Below, piece by piece: positions 47,787 through 56,600 of a DNA stretch of 64,000 nucleotides (position 1 is its first letter; every line of letters starts with the position of its first letter). The notes beneath the pieces were generated by a model. The model ran no database searches. It saw only the letters and a list, made by a program, of their open reading frames with translations, and had not been told where the DNA came from. This stretch comes from Nocardia jiangxiensis NBRC 101359 (GTDB taxonomy: Bacteria > Actinomycetota > Actinomycetes > Mycobacteriales > Mycobacteriaceae). The position numbers and the translations under genes were made by a program. The stretch is from positions 1 through 64,000 of the forward strand of contig NZ_BAGB01000063.1 of NCBI RefSeq assembly GCF_000308615.1, read 5' to 3'.

Positions 47787-48983
47787 GTGCTCGATCTGAC
47801 TCGCCTTCGCGCCGACATCCCGGCCTACGACAACGCCACCTGGCCGACACCGGTATTTCTGGACAGTGCCGGATCGTCGCTGCCGCCCCGGCCGGTCCTG
47901 GACGCGGTGACCGGACATCTACGCCGGGAGACCGAGATCGGCGGCTACCGCGCCGCGAATGAGCGCCTGGACGATCTGGAATCGGTCAAGGCCGCGATCG
48001 GCACGCTGATCAACGCCGACCCGTCGGGTATCGCGTTGAGCGACAGCGCGACCCGGGCCTGGTCCGATTTCTTCTACGCGGTACCGCTCGCGCCCGGCGA
48101 CCGCATCCTGGTCTCCGAGGCCGACTACGCCAGCAACGCCATCGCGACGCTGCAACGCGCACAGGCCACCGGCGCGGTGGTCGAGCAGATCCCCAGCGAC
48201 GAGGCCGGTCAGCTCGACCTCGACGCACTGGCCGCGATGCTCGACGAACGCGTGAAGCTGGTGTCGCTGGTGCACGCGCCCACCAACGGCGGCCTCGTCA
48301 ACCCGGTCGGTGAGGCGGCCCGCATCGCGCACCGCGTGGATGCGCTGGTACTGCTGGACGCCTGCCAGTCCGCCGGTCAGCTCCCGCTGGACGTGGCCGA
48401 ACTCGATGTCGACGCGATGTCGGCGACCGGCCGCAAATGGTTGCGCGGCCCACGCGGCACCGGATTCCTGTACGTGCGACCGGAATTGGCCGCGACCATG
48501 GAACCGACCCGCTTGGACCTGCACAGCGCCGCGTGGGTGGGACCGCGCGAATACCGCCTGGCCGCCGACGCCAGCCGCTTCGAATTCTGGGAGTGCGACG
48601 TCGCCGCGCGCCTGGGCCTGGGCGCGGCCGTGCGCTATCTGCTGGACCACGGGCCCGATGAGGTCTACGCCGCGATCTCGGCCAACGCCCAGCAGTTGCG
48701 CAAAACCCTCGCGGAGATCCCCGAGGTGACCGTCCGTGATCTGGGCGCCCGGCACAGCGGCATCGTCTCGTTCACCATCGACGGCTGGATTCCGGTGGAC
48801 ATCCGCGATCGGCTGCTGGCCCAGGACATCACCGTCACCGTGAGCCATCGCGGATCCACGCTGCTGGATATGTCCGCGCGCCGGTTGGACTCGGTGGTGC
48901 GCGCCTCGCCGCACTGCTTCGTCAGCCCCGATGAGCTGGAGCGTTTCACCGAGGCCGTGACCGGGCTGGCCACCGGCCGCTGA
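47787..48983 (+). CDS. Class-V PLP enzyme, EgtE-like candidate
   Basis: Protein of 398 residues with the aminotransferase class V / cysteine desulfurase fold: PVFLDSAGSSLPPRPVLDAV, HAPTNGGLVNPVGEAARIAH, VLLDACQSAGQLPLDVAELD, and the PLP lysine in SATGRKWLRGPRGTGFLYVR. The pattern DSAxxSxP...ETEIGGYRAAN and the ending SPHCFVSPDELERF resemble EgtE, the last ergothioneine enzyme (C-S lyase). It lies divergently beside egtA instead of after egtD. A free cysteine desulfurase or kynureninase-like role is possible. GTG start at 47787 lacks a clear ribosome site. Confidence 0.65.
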   Translation: MLDLTRLRADIPAYDNATWPTPVFLDSAGSSLPPRPVLDAVTGHLRRETEIGGYRAANERLDDLESVKAAIGTLINADPSGIALSDSATRAWSDFFYAVPLAPGDRILVSEADYASNAIATLQRAQATGAVVEQIPSDEAGQLDLDALAAMLDERVKLVSLVHAPTNGGLVNPVGEAARIAHRVDALVLLDACQSAGQLPLDVAELDVDAMSATGRKWLRGPRGTGFLYVRPELAATMEPTRLDLHSAAWVGPREYRLAADASRFEFWECDVAARLGLGAAVRYLLDHGPDEVYAAISANAQQLRKTLAEIPEVTVRDLGARHSGIVSFTIDGWIPVDIRDRLLAQDITVTVSHRGSTLLDMSARRLDSVVRASPHCFVSPDELERFTEAVTGLATGR

Positions 48984-48999
48984 GCCGGGTGCGGGCCGG

Positions 49000-50097
49000 T
49001 CAGTGCACCGGCGCGTCGAGCGGGTAGCGGGCGGGCAGATGGCTGCGGTCGCCGACGTGGAAGGCCAGGATCAGATCGTCGGCAACCTGGACCAACTCGT
49101 CGCGTCCCTCCACCCGACCGGCCATGTCCAGCGGCAACGCGGACAGGCCGTGCGCCGCGCCGATCAGATTTCCCGCGACCGCGCCGGTGGAATCCGAGTC
49201 ACCGGAGTGGTTCACCGAAAGCAGCAGTGCCGCACGGGGATCCGCCGTCCGATCGGCGATCAGCGCGCAGTACACCGCGATCGCGAGGCATTCCTCCGCG
49301 ATCCAGCCCGCGCCGACCTGTTCGACGCGTTCGGCCGTGGCCTCGCCCTCCTCGGCGGTGCCGACCGCGCGCTGTAGCGCCGCGACGGTCTCCTCCGCGC
49401 CGGGACCGCCGGTGATCTGAGCGATGCTCTGCTGCACCGCATCTCGCAGCGGGATGCCCGCGACCACGCGATCGATCAGCGCGGCGAAGATACCCGCCGA
49501 CAGATAGCCGGTCGGGTGGCCGTGCGTGAGCTGAGCGCAGCGCGCGGCCATGGCGAACGCGACATCGGGACCCAGGCGGGCCAGCCCGAACGGCGCGGAC
49601 CGCATCACCGTCCCGCACCCCTTGGAGTCGGGGTTGACCGGACCCGGCACGCCCAGCTGATGCGGTTCGCAGTACTGCTCCTGCTGCCGGTTCAGTCCGC
49701 TCATGCACGCGTTCCCGGGTGAGCGCCGCGCGTAGAGGAACGGCCGGCTCGACAGCCAGCCGTCGGGCACGGGATCCGGGTCGTCCTGCCGCTGGGTCCG
49801 CAGCCAGCGCAGATAGGCCCGCTGCAACGCCGGGGCCGGATCCGTGCCCGGCGCCAGCCGCAACAACCCCTCCGCGGTGAACAGTGTCATCTGGGTGTCA
49901 TCGGTGATCTGCTGCGGCGCATCGGAAACGCGACCGGGCAGAAAATCCGTCACGCCGTCCGGACCGTGGAATTCACGGATCGCATCCAGCTCGTAGAACT
50001 CGATCGGCCACCCCAGCGCGTCGCCGATAGCCCCACCGAGCAGTGACCCACGGACCCGATCCACCAGTTTCGTGTACTCCTGCACACATCCGATCAT
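49000..50097 (-). CDS. ADP-ribosylglycohydrolase family protein
   Basis: Protein of 365 residues, DraG/ARH-like. The metal-binding pattern is RGSLLGGAIGDALGWPIEFY at the N-terminus, ITDDTQMTLFTAEGLL (DDT), HGHPTGYLSAGIFAALI, and SVNHSGDSDSTGAVAGNLIGA (D-S-D-S-TG) near residue 300. These aspartates bind two Mg or Mn ions. The family removes ADP-ribose from proteins or small molecules; the substrate is unknown. Convergent with the EgtE-like gene, 16 bases apart. No partner ADP-ribosyltransferase in the window. Confidence 0.88.
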   Translation of the reverse strand: MIGCVQEYTKLVDRVRGSLLGGAIGDALGWPIEFYELDAIREFHGPDGVTDFLPGRVSDAPQQITDDTQMTLFTAEGLLRLAPGTDPAPALQRAYLRWLRTQRQDDPDPVPDGWLSSRPFLYARRSPGNACMSGLNRQQEQYCEPHQLGVPGPVNPDSKGCGTVMRSAPFGLARLGPDVAFAMAARCAQLTHGHPTGYLSAGIFAALIDRVVAGIPLRDAVQQSIAQITGGPGAEETVAALQRAVGTAEEGEATAERVEQVGAGWIAEECLAIAVYCALIADRTADPRAALLLSVNHSGDSDSTGAVAGNLIGAAHGLSALPLDMAGRVEGRDELVQVADDLILAFHVGDRSHLPARYPLDAPVH

Positions 50098-50173
50098 GGC
50101 AGCCCGCCGGCGATCTCACTCGAGCAGACCTCAATCCGGGCCTCGCACAACGCAATCGGCGCTGGTATGTACC

Positions 50174-50785
50174 TCAGTGCACCTGGTTCTGCGCGGCTTC
50201 CAGGCCCACTCGGAGCAGCAGTTCCACTGCGTCCGCCGCTTGTTCGACGATGACGGGGAGTTCCTTGCGCTCGACGCTGGAGAAGGGTTTGAGAACGTAG
50301 TCGGCCGGATCCTGGCGGCCCGGCGGGCGGCCGATGCCGAATCGGACGCGCAGGTAGTCCTTGGTTGTGAGGGCATTGGAGACCGACCGCAGGCCGTTGT
50401 GGCCGCCCTCACCGCCGCCGCGTTTGAGGCGGACGGTGCCGAACTCGAGATCCAGTTCGTCGTGGACGACGATCACCTCGGTCGGCGGAATGGAGAAGAA
50501 GCGGGCCAGTGCGGCGACCGGGCGGCCGGAGACATTCATGAACGAACGCGGCTTGGCCACCAGCACCTTGCGCCCGTCCAGACGCGCCTCGAGCAGGTCC
50601 GCGCCGGACTTCTTGTGCACGGTGAAACGGCCGCCGACGCGCCCAGCCAGCACGTCGGCGACCATGAAACCCGCATTGTGCCTGGTGCGCTCGTATTCGG
50701 ATCCGGGATTACCCAGGCCGATCACGAGCGCGGGTCCCGTCGGACGCTCCGTATCGGACGTCATTCTCTCGGGCATCTCAGGCAT
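50174..50785 (-). CDS. pth: Peptidyl-tRNA hydrolase
   Basis: Protein of 203 residues. Family motifs: LVIGLGNPGSEYERTRHNAGFMVAD with the catalytic His in RHNAG, KPRSFMNVSGRPV, VVHDELDLEFGTVRLKRGGG, and GHNGLRS. It frees tRNA from prematurely released peptidyl-tRNA. It follows rplY by 34 bases, the conserved actinobacterial pair. Start at 50785 or at MTSDTERP (50764). Confidence 0.97.
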   Translation of the reverse strand: MPEMPERMTSDTERPTGPALVIGLGNPGSEYERTRHNAGFMVADVLAGRVGGRFTVHKKSGADLLEARLDGRKVLVAKPRSFMNVSGRPVAALARFFSIPPTEVIVVHDELDLEFGTVRLKRGGGEGGHNGLRSVSNALTTKDYLRVRFGIGRPPGRQDPADYVLKPFSSVERKELPVIVEQAADAVELLLRVGLEAAQNQVH

Positions 50786-50819
50786 TCGACTCGGTCAGGA
50801 AAACCGTTGGGCAGCAGCC

Positions 50820-51419
50820 TTACTCGGCGGCTTCGCCCTCGGCCTCACCCTCGGCTTCGCCCTCGGCCTCGGCGGCCGGCGCGACGATGATGTTCACGAT
50901 CAGCGTCTCGGCATCGGCGGCCAGGGTGACGCCCTTGGGCAGGGCGATGTCGGCCGCGGTGATCTGGGTGCCCGGCCCGGCGCCCTCGACCGAAACCTCG
51001 ATCTGCTCCGGAATGTTCAGCGCGTCGGCCTCGACCGACAGGGTGGTCGACTCCTGGGTGACCAGGGTGCCGGGAGCGGCGTCGCCGACCAGGGTGACGT
51101 GCACGTCGGTGACGACCTTCTCGCCGCGCTTGACGATCAGCAGGTCGGCGTGCTCGATGTACCGACGGATCGGGTGCACGACAACGGACTTGGTCAGCGC
51201 GAACTGCTTGGTGCCCTCGATCTCCAGGTTCACCACGGCGTTGGTGCCCTGCTCACGCAGGATGGCGGCGAAGGCCTGGGCGTTGATGGCCAGATGCTTG
51301 GGCGCCTCACCGTGGCCGTACAGCACGGCCGGAACGTTGCCGTCGCGGCGGGTGCGGCGCGCGGCGCCCTTGCCGAATTCGGTACGTACGGTGGCTTCGA
51401 GAAGGCTGGTGTCGGACAT
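50820..51419 (-). CDS. rplY: 50S ribosomal protein L25 / Ctc
   Basis: Protein of 199 residues. The N-terminal 5S-rRNA-binding domain is visible (LEATVRTEFGKGAARRTRRD, VPAVLYGHGEAPKHLAI, HADLLIVKRGEKVVTDVHV), with the longer C-terminal TL5 domain. The last 25 residues are a low-complexity EGEA repeat ending AE, common in actinobacterial L25. Upstream gene of pth. In mycobacteria this pair follows prs directly; here it is 38 kb away in inverted orientation. Confidence 0.96.
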   Translation of the reverse strand: MSDTSLLEATVRTEFGKGAARRTRRDGNVPAVLYGHGEAPKHLAINAQAFAAILREQGTNAVVNLEIEGTKQFALTKSVVVHPIRRYIEHADLLIVKRGEKVVTDVHVTLVGDAAPGTLVTQESTTLSVEADALNIPEQIEVSVEGAGPGTQITAADIALPKGVTLAADAETLIVNIIVAPAAEAEGEAEGEAEGEAAE

Positions 51420-51790
51420 GAGGGGAAGTTCTCCTACGGCTTTCCGGGGCGGGTGTACCTAGCTGGCCAGGGGCTGCCCTGGCAAAGGGTCTGCTCGTCG
51501 GGCGAAAGAACGAACGAGAACGGCGGAAAAGCCGAGCCGCGTCGATCACGGTGTGTGCACATCTGTGCCTCACACCCTCGCCGAGACAACCCGAAGAGAA
51601 TAACACGCACGACGGAGCACCCCGAACCGGACCCCGCGCCATGAACGGTGCTCACATCCGCGCGCCGACCGGCGCACCGTGCTTCCGCCACACTACCGTC
51701 CCGAGCGCCGATGTACACGGGTTCGAATCCTTCGAATCGAATCCCCGCAACGTTACGCCCGCGCACCTGCGCGTTGTCGGAGAAGACGGT
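51420..51790. other. Intergenic region upstream of rplY
   Basis: About 370 bases containing the rplY promoter near the left side and the end of the broken acyltransferase gene on the right. A 110-codon minus-strand frame is present but shows no protein-like composition. A short GGTTCGAATCC resembles a tRNA T arm, but no acceptor stem is present. Confidence 0.4.
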
Positions 51791-52454
51791 TCATCCTTCC
51801 GAGGCGGCATCGAACCGCTTCGCGTAGTGATCGACATACCGCCGCCCCGAACGCTGCACCAATTCGGACATCAGCGCATCGGTCGCACCGCGCACCCCGT
51901 CCCGGTCCGCGGGCCGGAAATACCGCGGCTCACCGAAACCGATCCGCACCCGGGCGAATCGCCAGCCGCGCCGCCCCGGCGGATTCACCCGATCGGTCCC
52001 CGAGAGCACCACCGGAATCACCGGCGCACCGGTCCGCATGGCCACCCGGATCACACCGGTGCGCCCGCGATACACGCGCCCGTCGGGCGAGCGGGTGCCT
52101 TCCGGGTAGATCCCCCACACCCCGCCGTCGTCGAGGATGCGCCGCCGCCTCCAACGCCGGAGCCGATGCGGCGCCCCCGGATCGATCCACCGCCACCTGC
52201 CCGGTCGCGCGCAGCACCCACCGATCGAATCGACCGCGCAACCCGGTCCCGGTGTAGTACTCGCTCTTGGCGATGAACGTGATCCGGCGTGGCAGCACCA
52301 GGCACAGGTACAGCGAGTCGATCGCGGCGAGATGAGTCGCCGCGATGATCATCGGCCCGGTGCGCGGAACATGGTGCAGACCTTCCACTTTCGGCCGCCC
52401 GAGCACCCACAACAGCGGCCCGACCACGACGTACTTCAACAGCCGATACCACAT
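51791..52454 (-). pseudogene. Frameshifted 1-acylglycerol-3-phosphate acyltransferase (PlsC-like)
   Basis: The N-terminal half (from MWYRLLKYVVVGPLLWVLGR at 52454) carries PMIIAATHLAAIDSLYL, the HX4D catalytic motif. It stays in frame through AVDRSGGAASAPALEAAA. The C-terminal half (IYPEGTRSPDGRVYRGRTGV to the stop at 51791) is in another frame. The switch lies in the GC repeat at about 52136-52150 and is explained by one extra G in GGCGGCGGCGC; removing one base restores a 220-residue protein of normal family length. Both halves are otherwise intact, so it is either a recent mutation or a sequencing error. Divergent from a TetR gene across a strong operator. Confidence 0.8.
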
Positions 52455-52479
52455 GGAACCCTCCCTGAATTCGACTCGC

Positions 52480-52515
52480 AGACAGTGTCTACCACAGCCC
52501 GTAGACACTGTCTAC
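52480..52515. promoter_or_regulatory. Double palindromic TetR operator
   Basis: A perfect 13-bp inverted repeat AGACAGTGTCTAC / GTAGACACTGTCT at 52480-52492 and 52501-52513. Each half is itself palindromic; the right copy GTAGACA-C-TGTCTAC (52501-52515) is a perfect 15-base dyad. It lies between the divergent acyltransferase and TetR genes, so the TetR protein very likely binds here. Confidence 0.8.
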
Positions 52516-52554
52516 GGGCCTGCGCGCACAATCCGGTCACACCGGGACGCGAGA

Positions 52555-53115
52555 ATGACGCGCATGGGAGTCGATGAGTCGTTGCGGGAACGACTGGTGA
52601 GCACCGGGGTCGACATGCTCGAGCAGGTCGGCGCGGGACAACTCGGACTACGCGCGATCGCCCGGGAGACGGGTGTCTCGCACGGGGCGCCGCGGCGCTA
52701 CTTCCCCACCCACGACGCTCTGCTCGCCGCGATCGCCGCGCGCGGATTCGTCGATCTGCGAACACGATTCGAGGCATCCGAGGCCACGGACGCGCGCGCT
52801 CGCGTGGAGGCGCTGGCAGTGCAGTACGTGGCGTTCGCGCGGGAACGGCCGGAGATGTTCGTGCTGATGTTCCGGCACGACCGGATCGCGGGTACCGGCG
52901 AGAACGTCCGGCAGCGCGCCGTGCCGATCTACCGGCTGTGGGCGGATCTGGTGAACGCCTGCACACCGGATCGTTCGGGCGAACGGGCACTGGGTCTGTG
53001 GACGAATCTGCACGGCATCGCGACCGTCGTCGCCAATCGCAGTATCGAGCTGATCGCGCCGCAGGCCGATATCGAGGAGTTGGTGCGCGCCGCGATAGCC
53101 CGGCATCTCGCCTGA
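52555..53115 (+). CDS. TetR-family regulator
   Basis: Protein of 186 residues. The helix-turn-helix is AGQLGLRAIARETGVSHGAPRRYFPTHDALLAAIAARGF; SHGAPRRYF is a variant of the usual recognition-helix end. The C-terminal part resembles TetR_C_33/WHG-type domains (VQYVAFARERPEMFVLMFRHD). ATG at 52555 or 52564. It probably represses itself and the divergent acyltransferase gene through the double dyad 40 bases upstream. Confidence 0.85.
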   Translation: MTRMGVDESLRERLVSTGVDMLEQVGAGQLGLRAIARETGVSHGAPRRYFPTHDALLAAIAARGFVDLRTRFEASEATDARARVEALAVQYVAFARERPEMFVLMFRHDRIAGTGENVRQRAVPIYRLWADLVNACTPDRSGERALGLWTNLHGIATVVANRSIELIAPQADIEELVRAAIARHLA

Positions 53116-53168
53116 AGCGGACCGAGTAATCTGGAGAGGTTGACCACCCCCGAATCAGGAGCCGTCCC

Positions 53169-54788
53169 GTGAATTCCCCTTCCCCGAGCGCGACCACGTC
53201 CGGGCGGTTGGCACAGGAAGTCGCGCGGCGGCGCACCTTCGCGGTGATCTCCCATCCCGACGCGGGTAAGTCCACTCTCACCGAGGCCCTCGCACTGCAC
53301 GCCAAGGTGATCGCCGAGGCCGGTGCGATCCACGGCAAGTCCGGGCGCAAGTCGACCGTCTCGGACTGGATGGAGATGGAGAAGGCGCGCGGCATCTCGG
53401 TGAGTTCGACCGCGCTGCAGTTCGAATACGGCGACTGCGTGATCAACCTGGTCGACACCCCCGGTCACTCGGATTTCTCCGAGGACACCTATCGGGTGCT
53501 GACCGCCGTCGACGCCGCGGTCATGCTCATCGACGCGGCCAAGGGCCTGGAACCGCAGACGCTCAAACTGTTCCAGGTGTGCCGTCACCGCGGGATTCCG
53601 GTGATCACCGTCATCAACAAGTGGGACCGGCCCGGACGCGCGCCGCTGGAGCTGCTCGACGAGATCAGCGAGCGCATCGGCCTGACCCCGACCCCGCTGT
53701 TCCTACCGGTCGGCATCGCGGGCGATTTCCGCGGGCTGCTGCGTCGCGGCGAAGAGGGTGCGGCCACCGAATACATCCACTTCACTCGCACCGCCGGTGG
53801 CGCGACGATCGCGCCCGAGGAGTCCTACGACGTCGAGCAGGCGAGCGAACGCGAGGGCGAGGTGTGGACCACCGCGGCCGAGGAGAGCGAACTGCTCTCG
53901 GCCACCGGGCAGGACCACGATCAGGAACTGTTCCTGGCCGGGCAGACCTCGCCGGTCATCTACGCCTCGGCGATGCTGAACTTCGGGGTGCGCCAGCTGC
54001 TGGAAACCCTTGTGGCCCTTGCTCCCCCGCCCGGACCGCGGGACGACGTGAGCGGCTCGGCCCGGGTGACCACCGATCCGTTCAGCGCGGTCGTGTTCAA
54101 GGTGCAGGCCGGTATGGACACCGCGCACCGCGATCGGCTGGCGTTCATGCGCATCGTGTCCGGCGAATTCGAGCGCGGCATGGTCGTCACGCACGCCCAG
54201 ACCGGACGGCCGTTCGCGACCAAGTACGCGCTGACCGTCTTCGGCCGCGAACGTTCCACGGTCGACACGGCCTTTCCGGGTGATGTGGTCGGTCTGGTGA
54301 ACGCGACCGCCCTGGCCCCCGGGCACACGCTGTTCGTGGACAAGAAGGTCGAATTCCCGCCGATCCCGTCCTTCGCGCCGGAACATTTCGCCACGTTGCG
54401 GGCGCGCAGCGCGGGTAAGTACAAGCAGTTCCGCAAGGCCATCGATCAGCTCGACTCCGAGGGCGTGGTGCAGGTGCTGCGCAACGAGACCCGTGGTGAC
54501 GCCTCCCCCGTGCTGGCCGCGGTCGGTCCCATGCAGTTCGAGGTGGTCACCGCCCGCATGCAGGCCGAATTCACCGTCGAGACGCAACTGGACTTCCTGC
54601 CCTATCAGCTGGCCCGTCGCACCGACGCGGAATCCGCAACCGAACTCGACCGCCAGCGCGGCGTCGAGGTCTTCACCCGCACCGACGGCGCGATCCTGGC
54701 CCTGTTCAGCGACAAATGGCGCCTGCAGTACATCCAGAAGGAAATGCCCGACCTGACCCTGGATCCCTTGGTCGCCACCGCGGACTAG
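53169..54788 (+). CDS. prfC: Peptide chain release factor 3
   Basis: Protein of 539 residues, a translational GTPase that recycles RF1/RF2. G motifs: P-loop ISHPDAGKSTLTEAL, switch region MEMEKARGISVSSTALQF, DTPGHSDFSEDTYR, and NKWDRPGR. The RF3-specific C-terminal domain follows (LDSEGVVQVLRNET, AVGPMQFEVVTARMQAEF). GTG start at 53169. It stands alone, 53 bases after the TetR gene. Confidence 0.96.
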   Translation: MNSPSPSATTSGRLAQEVARRRTFAVISHPDAGKSTLTEALALHAKVIAEAGAIHGKSGRKSTVSDWMEMEKARGISVSSTALQFEYGDCVINLVDTPGHSDFSEDTYRVLTAVDAAVMLIDAAKGLEPQTLKLFQVCRHRGIPVITVINKWDRPGRAPLELLDEISERIGLTPTPLFLPVGIAGDFRGLLRRGEEGAATEYIHFTRTAGGATIAPEESYDVEQASEREGEVWTTAAEESELLSATGQDHDQELFLAGQTSPVIYASAMLNFGVRQLLETLVALAPPPGPRDDVSGSARVTTDPFSAVVFKVQAGMDTAHRDRLAFMRIVSGEFERGMVVTHAQTGRPFATKYALTVFGRERSTVDTAFPGDVVGLVNATALAPGHTLFVDKKVEFPPIPSFAPEHFATLRARSAGKYKQFRKAIDQLDSEGVVQVLRNETRGDASPVLAAVGPMQFEVVTARMQAEFTVETQLDFLPYQLARRTDAESATELDRQRGVEVFTRTDGAILALFSDKWRLQYIQKEMPDLTLDPLVATAD

Positions 54789-54798
54789 GTTCGCCGCC

Positions 54799-55335
54799 TC
54801 AACCCATGGTTTCTTCTTCGGGAGCGCTCGGGGATCTCCCGTCACCGCCCACGACTTCGCCGGTCTCCGGCTCGCTGGCGATCAGGCCCCAGCGGCTCGA
54901 GGTGAGGCGCAGGCTCGGTAGGTCCGACAGGGACAGCACCACCTCGTAGGTGCGTTCGTAGCCGGTGTGGGCGATGCGCCAGTTGCCGTCCTCGCAGCGG
55001 ACGTAGCGGTCCGAATAGAACGCCGCGCCGCGCAGCAGCATGTTGTGGCCGGGGATCAGCACCGTATCGGCCAGATACCAGGTGCCGGTGGCCTCGTCAC
55101 CGTCGACGTCGATCTCCGGATGATCGCAGTGATGTTCGGTGATCACGTGCGGGCCGAGGGTATTGCGCATGAACGCCAGGAACGCGTCACGCGATTCGAA
55201 CTGCAGGTACTCGCTGTACGTCGCGGTCGCGTCCGGGACCATGGTGTCGGCGAAATCGTCCCAGGACTTGGTATCGAGTGCCCGCAGGTAGCGGAACTTC
55301 AGCCGACTGATTGCGGAGACGGCATCGGAGTCCAT
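54799..55335 (-). CDS. NTF2-like / SnoaL-type protein
   Basis: Protein of 178 residues with the alpha+beta cone fold: ISRLKFRYLRALDTKSWDDF, ADTMVPDATATYSE, GPHVITEHHCDHPEIDVDGD, ATGTWYLADTVLIPG and the AFYSDRYVRCEDGNWRIAHTG hairpin. Such proteins act as isomerases, dehydratases or small-ligand binders in polyketide, steroid and aromatic metabolism. The HH pair and the aspartates could be catalytic. The last 35 residues are acidic and probably disordered. Convergent with prfC, ten bases apart. Confidence 0.8.
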   Translation of the reverse strand: MDSDAVSAISRLKFRYLRALDTKSWDDFADTMVPDATATYSEYLQFESRDAFLAFMRNTLGPHVITEHHCDHPEIDVDGDEATGTWYLADTVLIPGHNMLLRGAAFYSDRYVRCEDGNWRIAHTGYERTYEVVLSLSDLPSLRLTSSRWGLIASEPETGEVVGGDGRSPSAPEEETMG

Positions 55336-55420
55336 ACCTCAACAATCCCATCCGGACACCGACTTCTCCGTGATTTGGAAGATCTGTACCGAATCGCTAT
55401 ACGGCGGCCGGTTCGGCGAA

Positions 55421-56326
55421 CTACCCGTCGGTGCGCTGAGTGGGTGCGGCCTCGCCCGGGAGGGTGAAGCAGATGCGGCAGAAGTCCTCGCCGAATTCGG
55501 TGAGGCGCAGGCTCTTTCGCACGATCTTGGGGACGCGTCCGGCGGCTTTGAGGGCCGTTTCGACGATCGGCTGGACCTCGAGCACCATGTAGCGGCTCAA
55601 CAGGACCGGATCGTCGGAGTTCATCAGCAGGCCGAGGCGGTTGAGGTTGATCAGATAATGGCGTGAGCGGTCCGGGTAGCGCACGCCGGCCTGCTCGGGC
55701 ACCGAGGTCAGATCACCGGACACGAGTTCCGAACCGATCCCCAGGGGACGGTTGGTGCGGACGTCGACCGAGGGCTGCGGGCCGTTCTGCGCCATGAATC
55801 GCAGGATGCGGGCCTCGTCGGGGGCGAGCTGATCGAGGATCCGGTCGTAGGCCGGATGCACTTCCTCGGTGAAGTACACATCGGCCGAACGGGCCAGCAG
55901 CGCGTCACCGCGACGACGCAGATCGTCCATCGTGGTGGACCGGACGTAACCGCCGGTGGTAATGGCCTGCGGCGTATGCCCGTTGGCGGTCGGCACATAG
56001 CTGACGATCTCGCGCACCGACCCCTCGGTGACGCCCAGCACACTGCGAGCGACCGACTGCAGCGCCTGCCCGGCGCGCTCGGCGATCTCGGTGGAGGATT
56101 CCCCGTCCAGGGCCGCCTGGGTGATCTGCCGGGTCACCTCGTAGGTGGTGCCCATCGCCCACTGTCCGCCGCGCACCGCCGTCCCGGCGGCGAGCCCGGC
56201 CGCGCGGAACACGCCGCGGATGAGCCTGGCCTCGTTGCTGATCTGCCGCTGCTCCACGTCCGAGGTGCGTTCCACGGAACGAGGTCCCGGGCGGGCGACG
56301 TCGCGTCCGCTCCTGTCGTCTGCCAC
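55421..56326 (-). CDS. Abi-alpha family protein, copy 1
   Basis: Protein of 301 residues. The C-terminal half holds the Abi-alpha (DUF4393-like) pattern HPAYDRILDQLAPDEARILR with FMAQNGPQPSVDVRTNRPLG, then YPDRSRHYLINLNRLGLL. The N-terminal half has an alanine- and glycine-rich helix. The family is named from abortive infection but the biochemical action is unknown. A clear paralogue lies at 57914-58654, on the other side of a DUF445 gene. Divergent from that DUF445 gene over 274 bases in which I see no gene. Confidence 0.75.
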   Translation of the reverse strand: MADDRSGRDVARPGPRSVERTSDVEQRQISNEARLIRGVFRAAGLAAGTAVRGGQWAMGTTYEVTRQITQAALDGESSTEIAERAGQALQSVARSVLGVTEGSVREIVSYVPTANGHTPQAITTGGYVRSTTMDDLRRRGDALLARSADVYFTEEVHPAYDRILDQLAPDEARILRFMAQNGPQPSVDVRTNRPLGIGSELVSGDLTSVPEQAGVRYPDRSRHYLINLNRLGLLMNSDDPVLLSRYMVLEVQPIVETALKAAGRVPKIVRKSLRLTEFGEDFCRICFTLPGEAAPTQRTDG

Positions 56327-56600
56327 GTCCTTCTCCGAAACTCGCCAGGTGAACGAAAACGCTCACAGATTATCGCCGCCACCCGATCATCGGGCGCCTC
56401 GGCCCGGCGGGCCGTGCGAAGAGTACCGGGCAACCACGACGACCGGCTACCCGAAAGTCTCCCACTTCGGACGCCACGGACCACATCCGGCCGCAAATTC
56501 GACCATCTCCGCAATTCCGCAGTAAGGTCCACCCTGCCGACGGGTACCTTCGAGTACCGGTGAGGCGGTGGTCACCGGTACGGTTCTGCAGGAGGGTGTC

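Noticed and set aside
50820..50880. Repeat region at the right end of pth-rplY spacing
   Set aside because: The DNA repeat is only the codon-level consequence of the EGEA repeats at the L25 C-terminus, not an independent element.
51715..51745. tRNA-like T arm (GGTTCGAATCC)
   Set aside because: No acceptor, D or anticodon stems can be formed around it.
51434..51766. 110-codon minus-strand frame upstream of rplY
   Set aside because: No protein-like composition or family resemblance, and it crosses the expected rplY promoter.
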